Shown here: piece by piece, positions 13,601 to 28,200 of the stretch
Position numbering within the stretch: position 1 is the first letter of the stretch
Layout of the letters: every line of letters begins with the position of its first letter
NCBI GenBank assembly: GCA_032433765.1
Contig: JAVIAB010000046.1
Coordinates: 60,671,388-60,735,387 of the forward strand
DNA from: Megaustenia siamemsis
Taxonomy: Eukaryota > Mollusca > Gastropoda > Stylommatophora > Ariophantidae
Length of the DNA stretch: 64,000 nt
Direction: 5' to 3'
The notes under the pieces: generated by a model
Told to the model about the DNA's origin: nothing
Seen by the model: only the letters and a program-made list of their open reading frames with translations
The model's database searches: none
Position numbers and translations under genes: made by a program

Positions 13601-16600
13601 GCTTGTTTCTACCCTAAGAGTTGTCTTCAGCCTGAGAGCTAACAAACTGACTGCCAGATTCAAGCACAACTATAGTTCATATCAAACTCTCACATAGCAT
13701 GTTTTTATTCCAAGAGTTGTCTTCAGCCTGAGAGCCAACTGCCAGAATCAAGCACAACAATAGTTTATATCAAACTCTCACACAGCTTGTTTCTATCCAA
13801 AGAGTTGTCTTCAGTCTGAGAACTAACAAACTGACTGCCAGAATCTAGGAAAACTAAAGTTCATATCAAACTCTCACACAGCTTGTTTCTACCCTAAGAG
13901 TTGTCTTCAGCCTGGGAGCTAACAAATTGACTGCCAGAATCAAGCACAACTATAGTTCATATCCAACTCTCACACAGCTTGTTTCTACCCTAAGAGTTGT
14001 CTTCAGTCTGAGAACTAACAAACTGGCTGCCATAATCAAGCATGACTATAGTCCATATCAAACTTTCACTCATCATGTTTCTATCCTAAGTGTTGTATGC
14101 AGCCTGAGAACTAGCAAACTGACTGCCAGAATCAAATACAACTGTAGTTCATATCAAACTCTCACACACCATGTTTCTATCCCAAGAGTTGTCTTCAGTC
14201 TGAGAACTAACAAACTGACTGCCAGAATCAAGCACCACAACTGTAGTTCATATCAAACTCTCGCATAGCATGTTTCTACCCTATGAGTTGTCTTCAGTCT
14301 GAGAACTAACAAACTGACTGCCAGAATCAAGCACAACTATAGTTCATATCAAACTCTCACACATCCTGTTTATGCTCTATGAGTTGTCTTCAGTCTGAGA
14401 GCTAACAAACTGACTGCCAGAATGAAGAACAACAATAGTTCATATCAAACTCTCACACAGCTTGTTTATACCCTAAGAGTTGTCTTCAGCCTGGGAGCTA
14501 ACAAACTGACTGCCAGAATCAAGCACAACTATAGTTCATATCAAACTCTCACACATCCTGTTTCTACCCTAAGAGTTGTCTTCAGTCTGAGAACTAACAA
14601 ACTGACTGCCAGAATCAAGGACAACTATAGTTCATATCAAACTCACACACAGCATGTTTCTATCCTAAGAGTTGTCTTCAGTCTGAGAGCAAACAAATTG
14701 ACTGCCAGAATCAAGTACAACTATAGTTCATATCAAACTCTCACATAGCATGTTTCTAACCTAAGAGTTGTATTTAGTCTGAAAGCTAACAAACTGACTG
14801 CCATAATCAAGCATGACTATAGTCCATATCAAACTCTCACACAGCTTGTTTCCACCCTAAGTGTTGTATGCAGCCTGAGAACTAGAAAACTGACTGCCAG
14901 AATCAAATACAACTGTAGTTCATATCAAATTCTCACACATCATGTTTCTATATAAGAGTTGTCTTCAGCCTGAGAACTAACAAACTGACTGCCAGAATCA
15001 AGCACAACTATAGTTCATATCAAACTCTCACATAGCATGTTTCTACCCTAAGAGTTGTCTTCAGCCTGAGAGCCATCTGCCAGAATCAAGCACAACTATA
15101 GTTCATATTAAACTCTCACACAGCATATTTCTACCCTAAGAGTTGTCTTCAGTCTGAGAACAAACAAATTGACTGCCATAATCAAGCACAACTATAGTTC
15201 ATATCAAACTCTCACACAGCATATTTCTACCCTAAGAGTTGTCTTCAGCCTGACAGCAACAAACTGACTGCCAGATTCAAGCACAACTATAGTTCATATC
15301 AAACTCTCACATAGCATGTTTTTATTCCAAGAGTTGTCTTCAGCCTGAGAGCCAACTGCCAGAATCAAGCACAACATAGTTTATATCAAACTCTCACACA
15401 GCTTGTTTCTATCCAAAGAGTTGTCTTCAGTCTGAGAACTAACAAACTGACTGCCATAATCTAGGAAAACTAAAGTTCATATCAAACTCTCACACAGCTT
15501 GTTTCTACCCTAAGAGTTGTCTTCAGCCTGGGAGCTAACAAATTGACTGCCAGAATCAAGCACAACTATAGTTCATATCCAACTCTCACACAGCTTGTTT
15601 CTACCCTAAGAGTTGTCTTCAGTCTGAGAACTAACAAACTGGCTGCCATAATCAAGCATGACTATAGTCCATATCAAACTTTCACTCATCATGTTTCTAT
15701 CCTAAGTGTTGTATGCAGCCTGAGAACTAGCAAACTGACTGCCAGAATCAAATACAACTGTAGTTCATATCAAACTCTCACACACCATGTTTCTATCCCA
15801 AGAGTTGTCTTCAGTCTGAGAACTAACAAACTGACTGCCAGAATCAAGCACACAACTGTAGTTCATATCAAACTCTCGCATAGCATGTTTCTACCCTATG
15901 AGTTGTCTTCAGTCTGAGAACTAACAAACTGACTGCCAGAATCAAGCACAACTATAGTTCATATCAAACTCTCACACATCCTGTTTATGCTCTATGAGTT
16001 GTCTTCAGTCTGAGAGCTAACAAACTGACTGCCAGAATCAAGAACAACAATAGTTCATATCAAACTCTCACACAGCTTGTTTATACCCTAAGAGTTGTCT
16101 TCAGCCTGGGAGCTAACAAACTGACTGCCAGAATCAAGCACAACTATAGTTCATATCAAACTCTCACACATCCTGTTTCTACCCTAAGAGTTGTCTTCAG
16201 TCTGAGAACTAACAAACTGACTGCCAGAATCAAGGACAACTATAGTTCATATCAAACTCACACACAGCATGTTTCTATCCTAAGAGTTGTCTTCAGTCTG
16301 AGAGCAAACAAATTGACTGCCAGAATCAAGTACAACTATAGTTCATATCAAACTCTCACATAGCATGTTTCTAACCTAAGAGTTGTATTTAGTCTGAAAG
16401 CTAACAAACTGACTGCCATAATCAAGCATGACTATAGTCCATATCAAACTCTCACACAGCTTGTTTCCACCCTAAGTGTTGTATGCAGCCTGAGAACTAG
16501 AAAACTGACTGCCAGAATCAAATACAACTGTAGTTCATATCAAACTTCTCACACATCATGTTTCTATATAAGAGTTGTCTTCAGCCTGAGAACTAACAAA

Positions 16601-16609
16601 CTGACTGCC
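10680..16609. repeat. 5.93-kb higher-order repeat, copy 1
   Basis: The block starts where similarity to 16610 onward begins and ends exactly where the second copy starts, so the two lie head to tail. It contains, from 11725 to about 14,750, a third copy of the 3.25-kb block that lacks two monomers near 12,410 relative to copy 1 (offset falls from 8,120 to 7,931). Its left part, up to 11,724, matches 2,450-3,604 at offset 8,312, with another two-monomer loss near 11,240. It ends with a 1.6-kb sub-block carrying 'gttgtatttagtctgaaag' at 14,767 and again about 1,617 bp later. Confidence 0.85.
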
Positions 16610-19600
16610 AGAATCAAGCACAACTATAGTTCATATCAAACTCTCACACATCATGTTTATGCTCTATGAGTTGTCTTCAGTCTGAGAGCTAACAAACTGA
16701 CTGCCATAATCAAGCACAACTATAGTTCATATCAAACTCTCACACAGCTTGTTTCTACCCTAAGAGTTGTCTTCAGTCTGAGAACTAACAAACTGACTGC
16801 CAGAATCAAGCACAACTATAGTTCATATCAAACTCTCACACAGCATGTTTCTATCCTAAGAGTTGTCTTCAGTCTGAGAGCAAACAAATTGACTGCCAGA
16901 ATCAAGCACAACTATAGTTCATATCAAACTCTCACACATCCTGTTTATGCTCTATGAGTTGTCTTCAGTCTGAGAACTAACAAACTGACTGCCAGAATCA
17001 AGAACAACTATAGTTCATATCAAACTCTCACACAGCTTGTTTATACCATAAGAGTTGTCTTCAGCCAGGAGCTAACATACTTACTGCCAGAATCAAGCAC
17101 AACTATAGTTCATATCCAACTCTCACTCATCATGTTTCTATCCTAAGAGTTGTCTTCAGTCTGAGAGCTAACAAACTGACTGCCATAATCAAGCACAACT
17201 ATAGTTCATATCAAACTCTCACATAGCATGTTTCTATCCCAAGAGTTGTCTTCAGCCTGAGAGCCATCTGCCAGAATCAAGCACAACAATAGTTTATATC
17301 AAACTCTCACACATCATGTTTCTATCCTAAGTGTTGTATGCAGCCTGAGAACTAGCAAACTGACTGCCAGAATCAAATACAACTGTAGTTCATATCAAAC
17401 TCTCAAACAGTATGTTTCTACCCTAAAGTTGTCTTCAGTCTGAGAGCTAGCAAACTGACTGCCAGAATCAAGCACAACTGTAGTTCATATCAAACTCTCA
17501 ACAGTATGTTTCTACCCTAAGAGTTGTCTTCAGTCTGAGAGCTAACAAACTGACTGCCAGAATCAAAAACAACTATAGTTCATATCAAACTCTCACACAG
17601 CATGTTTCTATCCCAAGAGTTGTCTTCAGTCTGAGAACTAACAAACTGACTGCCAGAATCAAGCACAACTATAGTTCATATCAAACTCTCACACAGCTTG
17701 TTTCTACCCTAAGAGTTGTCTTCAGCCTGAGAACTAACAAACTGACTGCCAGAATCAAGCACAACTATAGTTCATATCCAACTCTCACACAGCTTGTTTC
17801 TACCATAAGAGTTGTCTTCAGTCTGAGAACTATCAAACTGACTGCCATAATCAAGCACAACTATAGTATATATCAAACTCTCACACATCATATTTCTATC
17901 CTAAGTGTTGTATGCAGCCTGAGAACTAGCAAACTGACTGTCAGAATCAAATACAACTGTAGTTCATATCAAACTCTCACACACCATGTTTCTATCCTAA
18001 GAGTTGTCTTCAGTCTGAGAACTAACAAACTGACTGCCAGAATCAAGCACACAACTGTAGTTCATATCAAACTCTCGCATAGCATGTTTCTACCCTATGA
18101 GTTGTCTTCAGTCTGAGAACTAACAAACTGACTGCCAGAATCAAGCACAACTATAGTTCATATCAAACTCTCACACAGCTTGTTTATTACCTAAGAGTTG
18201 TCTTCAGCCTGAGAGCTAACAAACTGACTGCCAGAATCAAGCACAACTATAGTTCATATCCAACTCTCACACAGCTTGTTTCTACCCTAAGAGTTGTCTT
18301 CAGTCTGAGAACTAACAAACTGACTGCCAGAATCAAGGAAAACTATAGTTCATATCAAACTCTCACACAGCATGTTTCTATCCCAAGAGTTGTCTTCAGT
18401 CTGAGAACTAACAAACTGACTGCCAGAATCAAGGACAACTATAGTTCATATCAAACTCTCACACAGCTTGTTTCTACCCTACGAGTTGTCTTCAGTCTGA
18501 GAACGAACAAACTGACTGCCAGAATCAAGCACAACTATAGTTCATATCAAACTCTCACACAGCATGTTTCTATCCTAAGAGTTGTCTTCAGTCTGAGAAC
18601 TAACAAACTGACTGCCAGAATCAAGGACAACTATAGTTCATATCAAACTCTCACACAGCATGTTTCTACCCTAAGAGTTGTCTTCAGTCTGAGAACTAAC
18701 AAACAAATTGACTGCCAAAATCAAGTACAACTATAGTTCATATCAAACTCTCACACAGCATATTTCTACCCTAAGAGTTGTCTTCAGCCTGACAGCAATA
18801 AACTGACTGCCATAATCAAGCACAACTATAGTTCATATCAAACTCTCACACAGCATGTTTCTACCCTACGAGTTGTCTTCAGTCTGAGAACTAACAAACT
18901 GACTGCCAGAATCAAGGACAACTATAGTTCATATAAAACTCTCACACAGCTTGTTTCTACCCTAAGAGTTGTCTTCAGTCTGAGAACTAACAAACTGACT
19001 GCCAGAATCAAGCACAACTATAGTTCATATCAAACTCTCACACAGCTTGTTTCTACCCTAAGAGTTGTCTTCAGTCTGAGAACTATCAAACTGACTGCCA
19101 TAATCAAGCGTGACTATAGTATATATCAAACTCTCACACATCATGTTTCTATCCCAAGAGTTGTCTTCAGCCTGAGAGCTAACAAACTGACTGCCAGAAT
19201 CAAGCACACAACTGTAGTTCATATCAAACTCTCACATAGCATGTTTCTACCCTAAGAGTTGTCTTCAGTCTGAGAACTAACAAACTGACTGCCAGAATCA
19301 AGCACAACTATAGTTCATATCAAACTCTCACACATCCTGTTTATGCTCTATGAGTTGTCTTCAGTCTGAGAGCTAACAAACTGACTGCCAGAATCAAGAA
19401 CAACTATAGTTCATATCAAACTCTCACACAGCTTGTTTATACCCTAAGAGTTGTCTTCAGCCTGGGAGCTAACAAACTTACTGCCAGAATCAAGCACAAC
19501 TATAGTTCATATCCAACTCTCACACAGCTTGTTTCTACCCTAAGAGTTGTCTTCAGCCTGAGAGCTAACAAACTGACTGCCAGATTCAAGCACAACTATA

Positions 19601-22540
19601 GTTCATATCAAACTCTCACATAGCATGTTTTATTCCAAGAGTTGTCTTCAGCCTGAGAGCCAACTGCCAGAATCAAGCACAACAATAGTTTATATCAAAC
19701 TCTCACACAGCTTGTTTCTATCCAAAGAGTTGTCTTCAGTCTGAGAACTAACAAACTGACTGCCAGAATCAAGGAAAACTAAAGTTCATATCAAACTCTC
19801 ACACAGCTTGTTTCTACCCTAAGAGTTGTCTTCAGCCTGGGAGCTAACAAATTGACTGCCAGAATCAAGCACAACTATAGTTCATATCCAACTCTCACAC
19901 AGCTTGTTTCTACCCTAAGAGTTGTCTTCAGTCTGAGAACTAACAAACTGACTGCCATAATCAAGCATGACTATAGTCCATATCAAACTCTCACACATCA
20001 TGTTTCTATCCTAAGTGTTGTATGCAGCCTGAGAACTAGCAAACTGACTGCCAGAATCAAATACAACTGTAGTTCATATCAAACTCTCACACACCATGTT
20101 TCTATCCCAAGAGTTGTCTTCAGTCTGAGAACTAACAAACTGACTGCCAGAATCAAGCACCACAACTGTAGTTCATATCAAACTCTCACATAGCATGTTT
20201 CTACCCTATGAGTTGTCTTCAGTCTGAGAACTAACAAACTGACTGCCAGAATCAAGCACAACTATAGTTCATATCAAACTCTCACACATCCTGTTTATGC
20301 TCTATGAGTTGTCTTCAGTCTGAGAGCTAACAAACTGACTGCCAGAATCAAGAACAACTATAGTTCATATCAAACTCTCACACAGCTTGTTTATACCCTA
20401 AGAGTTGTCTTCAGCCTGGAGCTAACAAACTGACTGCCAGAATCAAGCACAACTATAGTTCATATCAAACTCTCACACATCCTGTTTCTACCCTAAGAGT
20501 TGTCTTCAGTCTGAGAACTAACAAACTGACTGCCAGAATCAAGGACACAACTATAGTTCATATCAAACTCTCACACAGCATGTTTCTATCCTAAGAGTTG
20601 TCTTCAGTCTGAGAGCAAACAAACTGACTGCCAGAATCAAGTACAACTATAGTTCATATCAAACTCTCACATAGCATGTTTCTAACCTAAGAGTTGTCTT
20701 TAGTCTGAAAGCTAACAAACTGACTGCCATAATCAAGCATGACTATAGTTCATATCAAACTCTCACACAGCTTGTTTCTACCCTAAGTGTTGTCTTCAGC
20801 CTGAGAACTAGAAAACTGACTGCCAGAATCAAATACAACTGTAGTTCATATCAAACTCTCACACATCATGTTTCTATATAAGAGTTGTCTTCAGCCTGAG
20901 AACTAACAAACTGACTGCCAGAATCAAGCACAACTATAGTTCATATCAAACTCTCACATAGCATGTTTCTACCCTAAGAGTTGTCTTCAGCCTGAGAGCC
21001 ATCTGCCAGAATCAAGCACAACTATAGTTCATATCAAACTCTCACACAGCATGTTTCTACCCTAAGAGTTGTCTTCAGTCTGAGAACAAACAAATTGACT
21101 GCCATAATCAAGCACAACTATAGTTCATATCAAACTCTCACACAGCATGTTTCTACCCTAAGAGTTGTCTTCAGCCTGACAGCAACAAACTGACTGCCAG
21201 ATTCAAGCACAACTATAGTTCATATCAAACTCTCACATAGCATGTTTTTATCCAAGAGTTGTCTTCAGCCTGAGAGCCAACTGCCAGAATCAAGCACAAC
21301 AATAGTTTATATCAAACTCTCACACAGCTTGTTTCTATCCAAAGAGTTGTCTTCAGTCTGAGAACTAACAAACTGACTGCCAGAATCAAGGAAAACTAAA
21401 GTTCATATCAAACTCTCACACAGCTTGTTTCTACCCTAAGAGTTGTCTTCAGCCTGGGAGCTAACAAATTGACTGCCAGAATCAAGCACAACTATAGTTC
21501 ATATCCAACTCTCACACAGCTTGTTTCTACCCTAAGAGTTGTCTTCAGTCTGAGAACTAACAAACTGACTGCCATAATCAAGCATGACTATAGTCCATAT
21601 CAAACTTCACTCATCATGTTTCTATCCTAAGTGTTGTATGCAGCCTGAGAACTAGCAAACTGACTGCCAGAATCAAATACAACTGTAGTTCATATCAAAC
21701 TCTCACACACCATGTTTCTATCCCAAGAGTTGTCTTCAGTCTGAGAACTAACAAACTGACTGCCAGAATCAAGCACCACAACTGTAGTTCATATCAAACT
21801 CTCGCATAGCATGTTTCTACCCTATGAGTTGTCTTCAGTCTGAGAACTAACAAACTGACTGCCAGAATCAAGCACAACTATAGTTCATATCAAACTCTCA
21901 CACATCCTGTTTATGCTCTATGAGTTGTCTTCAGTCTGAGAGCTAACAAACTGACTGCCAGAATGAAGAACAACAATAGTTCATATCAAACTCTCACACA
22001 GCTTGTTTATACCCTAAGAGTTGTCTTCAGCCTGGGAGCTAACAAACTGACTGCCAGAATCAAGCACAACTATAGTTCATATCAAACTCTCACACATCCT
22101 GTTTCTACCCTAAGAGTTGTCTTCAGTCTGAGAACTAACAAACTGACTGCCAGAATCAAGGACAACTATAGTTCATATCAAACTCACACACAGCATGTTT
22201 CTATCCTAAGAGTTGTCTTCAGTCTGAGAGCAAACAAATTGACTGCCAGAATCAAGTACAACTATAGTTCATATCAAACTCTCACATAGCATGTTTCTAA
22301 CCTAAGAGTTGTATTTAGTCTGAAAGCTAACAAACTGACTGCCATAATCAAGCATGACTATAGTCCATATCAAACTCTCACACAGCTTGTTTCCACCCTA
22401 AGTGTTGTATGCAGCCTGAGAACTAGAAAACTGACTGCCAGAATCAAATACAACTGTAGTTCATATCAAACTCTCACACATCATGTTTCTATATAAGAGT
22501 TGTCTTCAGCCTGAGAACTAACAAACTGACTGCCAGAATC
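16610..22540. repeat. 5.93-kb higher-order repeat, copy 2
   Basis: Marker monomers of copy 1 recur here at offsets of 5,926-5,930 bp: 'cagccaggagctaacatac' (17,061), 'catatttctatcc' (17,889), 'aagcgtgactatag' (near 19,106), 'ggaaaactaaagttc' (19,772 and 21,389) and 'tagtctgaaagc' (20,702 and 22,316). At many sites where copy 1 carries a rare base this copy carries the consensus base: 'aatctagg' has become 'aatcaagg', and 'gcctgaatcgag' has become 'gccagaatcaag'. 'gaatgaagaac' is 'gaatcaagaac' in most monomers but is retained at 21,963. Copy 1 may have accumulated changes, or this copy was converted toward the majority sequence. Confidence 0.85.
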
Positions 22541-25200
22541 AAGCACAACTATAGTTCATATCAAACTCTCACATAGCATGTTTCTACCCTAAGAGTTGTC
22601 TTCAGCCTGAGAGCCATCTGCCAGAATCAAGCACAACTATAGTTCATATTAAACTCTCACACAGCATATTTCTACCCTAAGAGTTGTCTTCAGTCTGAGA
22701 ACAAACAAATTGACTGCCATAATCAAGCACAACTATAGTTCATATCAAACTCTCACACAGCATATTTCTACCCTAAGAGTTGTCTTCAGCCTGACAGCAA
22801 CAAATGACTGCCAGAATCAAGCACAACTATAGTTCATATCAAACTCTCACACAACATGTTTCTACCCTAAGAGTTGTCTTCAGCCTGAGAGCTAACAAAC
22901 TGACTGCCAGAATCAAGCACAACTATAGTTCATATCAAACTCTCACACAATATATTTCTACCCTAAGAGTTGTCTTCAGCCTGAAAGCTAACTGCCAGAA
23001 TCAAGCACAACTATAGTTCATATCAAACTCTCACACAGCATGTTTCTACCCTAAGAGTTGTCTTCAGTCTGAGAACTAACAAACTGACTGCCAGAATCAA
23101 GGACAACTATAGTTCATATCAAACTCTCACACAGCTTGTTTCTACCCTAAGAGTTGTCTTCAGCCTGAGAACTAACAAACTGACTGCCATAATCAAGCGT
23201 GACTATAGTATATATCAAACTCTCACACATCATGTTTCTATCCTAAGTGTTGTATGCAGCCTGAGAACTAGCAAACTGACTTTCAGAATCAAATACAACT
23301 GTAGTTCATATCCAACTCTCACATAGCATGTTTCTGCCCCATGAGTTGTCTTCAGTCTGAGAGCTAACAAACTGACTGCCATAATCAAGCACAACTATAG
23401 TTCATATCAAACTCTCACATAGCATGTTTCTATCCCAAGAGTTGTCTTCAGCCTGAGAGCCAACTGCCAGAATCAAGCACCACAACTGTAGTTCATATCA
23501 AACTCTCACATAGCATGTTTCTATCCTAAGAGTTGTCTTCAGTCTGAGAACTAACAAACTGACTGCCAGAATCAAGCACAACTGTAGTTCATATCAAACT
23601 CTCACACAGCATGTTTCTACCCTATGAGTTGTCTTCAGCCTGAGAACTAACAAACTGACTGCCAGAATCAAGCACAACTATAGTTCATATCAAACTCTCA
23701 CATATCCTGTTTATGCCTTTGAGTTGTCTTCAGTCTGAGAGCTAACAAACTGACTGCCATAATCAAGCGTGACTATAGTATATATCAAACTCTCACACAT
23801 CATGTTTCTATTAAGTGTTGTATGCAGCCTGAGAACTAGCAAACTGACTGTCAGAATCAAATACAACTGTAGTTCATATCAAAATCTCTCACACCATGTT
23901 TCTATCCTAAGAGTTGTCTTCAGTCTGAGAACTAACAAACTGACTGCCAGAATCAAGCACAACTGTAGTTCATATCAAACTCTCGCATAGCATGTTTCTG
24001 CCCTATGAGTTGTCTTCAGTCTGAGAACTAACAAACTGACTGCCAGAATCAAGGACAACTATAGTTCATATCAAACTCTTACACAGCATGTTTCTATCCC
24101 AAGAGTTGTCTTCAGCCTGAGAGCCAACTGCCAGAATCAAGCACAACAATAGTTCATATCAAACTCTCACACAGCATGTTTCTATCCTAAGAGTTGTCTT
24201 CAGTCTGAGAACTAACAAACTGACTGCCAGATTCAAGCACAACTATAGTTCATATCAAACTCTCACATACATGTTTCTATCCCAAGAGTTGTCTTCAGCC
24301 TGAGAGCCAACTGCCAGAATCAAGCACAACAATAGTTCATATCAAACTCTCACACATCCTGTTTATGCTCTATGAGTTGTCATCAGTCTGAGAGCTAACA
24401 AACTTACTGCCAGAATCAAGCACAACTATAGTTCATATCCAACTCTCACACAGCTTGTTTCTACCCTAAGAGTTGTCTTCAGTCTGAGAACTAACAAACT
24501 TACTGCCAGAATCAAGGACAACTATAGTTCATATCAAACTCTCACACAGCATGTATCTAACCTAAGAGTTGTCTTCAGCCTGAGAGCCATCTGCCAGAAT
24601 CAAGCACAACTATAGTTCATATCAAACTCTCACACAGCATATTTCTACCCTAAGAGTTGTCTTCAGCCTGAGAGCTAACAAACTGACTGCCAGCATCAAG
24701 CACAACTATAGTTCATATCAAACTATGACACAATATATTTCTACCCTAAGAGCTGTCTTCAGCCTAAAAAGCTAACTGCCAGAATCAAGCACAACTATAG
24801 TTCATATCAAACTCTCACACAGCATGTTTCTACCCTAAGAGTTGTCTTCAGTCTGAGAACTAACAAACTGACTGCCAGAATCAAGCACAACTATAGTTCA
24901 TATCAAACTCTCACACAGCTTGTTTCTACCCTAAGAGTTGTCTTCAGCCTGAGAACTAACAAACTGACTGCCAGAATCAAGCGTGACTATAGTATATATC
25001 AAACTCTCACACTTCATGTTTCTATCCTAAGTGTTGTATGCAGCCTGAGAACTAGCAAACTGACTGTCAGAATCAAATACAACTGTAGTTCATATCAAAC
25101 TCTCACACACCATGTTTCTATCCTAAGAGTTGTCTTCAGCCTGAGAACTAACAAACTGACTGCCAGAATCAAGCACAACTATAGTTCATATCAAACTCTC
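18480..25200. repeat. 6.72-kb higher-order repeat, copy 1
   Basis: This copy overlaps the second 5.93-kb block, showing that array duplications are nested rather than in one fixed register. Landmarks are 'gcaata' at 18,795, 'tttatgctct' at 19,340, the 'tagtctgaaagc' monomer at about 20,700, 'ctatttaagtg'-like short forms near 23,810 and 'aactatgacac' at 24,721. Each has a counterpart 6,719-6,736 bp downstream. The part after 22,540 adds monomers not present in the 5.93-kb block, including three 'aagcgtgactatag' monomers near 23,190, 23,765 and 24,978. Confidence 0.75.
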
Positions 25201-28200
25201 ACACAGCATGTTTCTACCCTAAGAGTTGTCTTCAGTCTGAGAACTAACAAACTGACTGCCAGAATCAAGCACAACTATAGTTCATATCAAACTCTCACAC
25301 AGCATGTTTCTATCCTAAGAGTTGTCTTCAGTCTGAGAACTAACAAACTGACTGCCAGAATCAAGCACAACTATAGTTCATATCAAACTCTCACACAGCA
25401 TGTTTCTACCCTAAGAGTTGTCTTCAGCCTGAGAACTAACAAACTGACTGCCAGAATCAAGCACAACTATAGTTCATATCAAACTCTCACACAGCATATT
25501 TCTACCCTAAGAGTTGTCTTCAGCCTGAGAGCAATAAATGACTGCCAGAATCAAGCACAACTATAGTTCATATCAAACTCTCACACAGCATGTTTCTACC
25601 CTAAGAGTTGTCTTCAGTCTGAGAACTAACAAACTGACTGCCAGAATCAAGCACAACTATAGTTCATATCAAACTCTCACACAGCATGTTTCTACCCTAA
25701 GAGTTGTCTTCAGTCTGAGAACTAACAAACTGACTGCCAGAATCAAGCACAACTATAGTTCATATCAAACTCTCACACAGCTTGTTTCTACCCTAAGAGT
25801 TGTCTTCAGTCTGAGAACTAACAAACTGACTGCCAGAATCAAGCACACTATAGTTATATCAAACTCTCACACATCATGTTTCTATCCCAAGAGTTGTCTT
25901 CAGCCTGAGAACTAACAAACTGACTGCCAGAATCAAGCACAACTATAGTTCATATCAAACTCTCACACAGCATGTTTCTACCCTAAGAGTTGTCTTCAGT
26001 CTGAGAACTAACAAACTGACTGCCAGAATCAAGCACAACTATAGTTCATATCAAACTCTCACACATGTTTATGCTCTATGAGTTGTCTTCAGTCTGAGAA
26101 CTAACAAACTGACTGCCAGAATCAAGCACAACTATAGTTCATATCAAACTCTCACACAGCTTGTTTCTACCCTAAGAGTTGTCTTCAGCCTGGAGCTAAC
26201 AAACTGACTGCCAGAATCAAGCACAACTATAGTTCATATCAAACTCTCACACAGCATGTTTCTACCCTAAGAGTTGTCTTCAGCCTGAGAACTAACAAAC
26301 TGACTGCCAGAATCAAGCACAACTATAGTTCATATCAAACTCTCACATAGCATGTTTCTATTCCAAGAGTTGTCTTCAGTCTGAGAGCCAACTGCCAGAA
26401 TCAAGCACAACTATAGTTCATATCAAACTCTCACACAGCTGTTTCTATCCAAAGAGTTGTCTTCAGTCTGAGAACTAACAAACTGACTGCCAGAATCAAG
26501 GAAAACTATAGTTCATATCAAACTCTCACACAGCTTGTTTCTACCCTAAGAGTTGTCTTCAGCCTGAGAGCTAACAAACTGACTGCCAGAATCAAGCACA
26601 ACTATAGTTCATATCAAACTCTCACACAGCTTGTTTCTACCCTAAGAGTTGTCTTCAGTCTGAGAACTAACAAACTGACTGCCATAATCAAGCACAACTA
26701 TAGTTCATATCAAACTCTCACACATCATGTTTCTATCCTAAGAGTTGTATTCAGCCTGAGAACTAGCAAACTGACTGCCAGAATCAAATACAACTGTAGT
26801 TCATATCAAACTCTCACACACCATGTTTCTATCCTAAGAGTTGTCTTCAGTCTGAGAACTAACAAACTGACTGCCAGAATCAAGCACCACAACTGTAGTT
26901 CATATCAAACTCTCACACAGCATGTTTCTACCCTATGAGTTGTCTTCAGTCTGAGAACTAACAAACTGACTGCCAGAATCAAGCACAACTATAGTTCATA
27001 TCAAACTCTCACACATCTGTTTCTACCTATGAGTTGTCTTCAGTCTGAGAACTAACAAACTGACTGCCAGAATCAAGCACAACTATAGTTCATATCAAAC
27101 TCTCACACAGCATGTTTCTACCCTAAGAGTTGTCTTCAGCCTGAGAGCTAACAAACTGACTGCCAGAATCAAGCACAACTATAGTTCATATCAAACTCTC
27201 ACACATCATGTTTCTACCCTAAGAGTTGTCTTCAGTCTGAGAACTAACAAACTGACTGCCAGAATCAAGCACAACTATAGTTCATATCAAACTCTCACAC
27301 AGCATGTTTCTATCCTAAGAGTTGTCTTCAGTCTGAGAGCAAACAAACTGACTGCCAGAATCAAGCACAACTATAGTTCATATCAAACTCTCACACAGCA
27401 TGTTTCTAACCTAAGAGTTGTCTTCAGTCTGAAAGCTAACAAACTGACTGCCAGAATCAAGCACAACTATAGTTCATATCAAACTCTCACACAGCATGTT
27501 TCTACCCTAAGTGTTGTATGCAGCCTGAGAACTAGAAAACTGACTGCCAGAATCAAATACAACTGTAGTTCATATCAAACTCTCACACATCATGTTTCTA
27601 CCCTAAGAGTTGTCTTCAGCCTGAGAACTAACAAACTGACTGCCAGAATCAAGCACAACTATAGTTCATATCAAACTCTCACACAGCATGTTTCTACCCT
27701 AAGAGTTGTCTTCAGCCTGAGAGCCATCTGCCAGAATCAAGCACAACTATAGTTCATATCAAACTCTCACACAGCATATTTCTACCCTAAGAGTTGTCTT
27801 CAGTCTGAGAACTAACAAATTGACTGCCAGAATCAAGCACAACTATAGTTCATATCAAACTCTCACACAGCATGTTTCTACCCTAAGAGTTGTCTTCAGC
27901 CTGAGAGCTAACAAACTGACTGCCAGAATCAAGCACAACTATAGTTCATATCAAACTCTCACACAGCATGTTTTATTCCTAAGAGTTGTCTTCAGCCTGA
28001 GAGCCAACTGCCAGAATCAAGCACAACTATAGTTCATATCAAACTCTCACACAGCTTGTTTCTATCCTAAGAGTTGTCTTCAGTCTGAGAACTAACAAAC
28101 TGACTGCCAGAATCAAGGAAAACTATAGTTCATATCAAACTCTCACACAGCTTGTTTCTACCCTAAGAGTTGTCTTCAGCCTGAGAGCTAACAAACTGAC

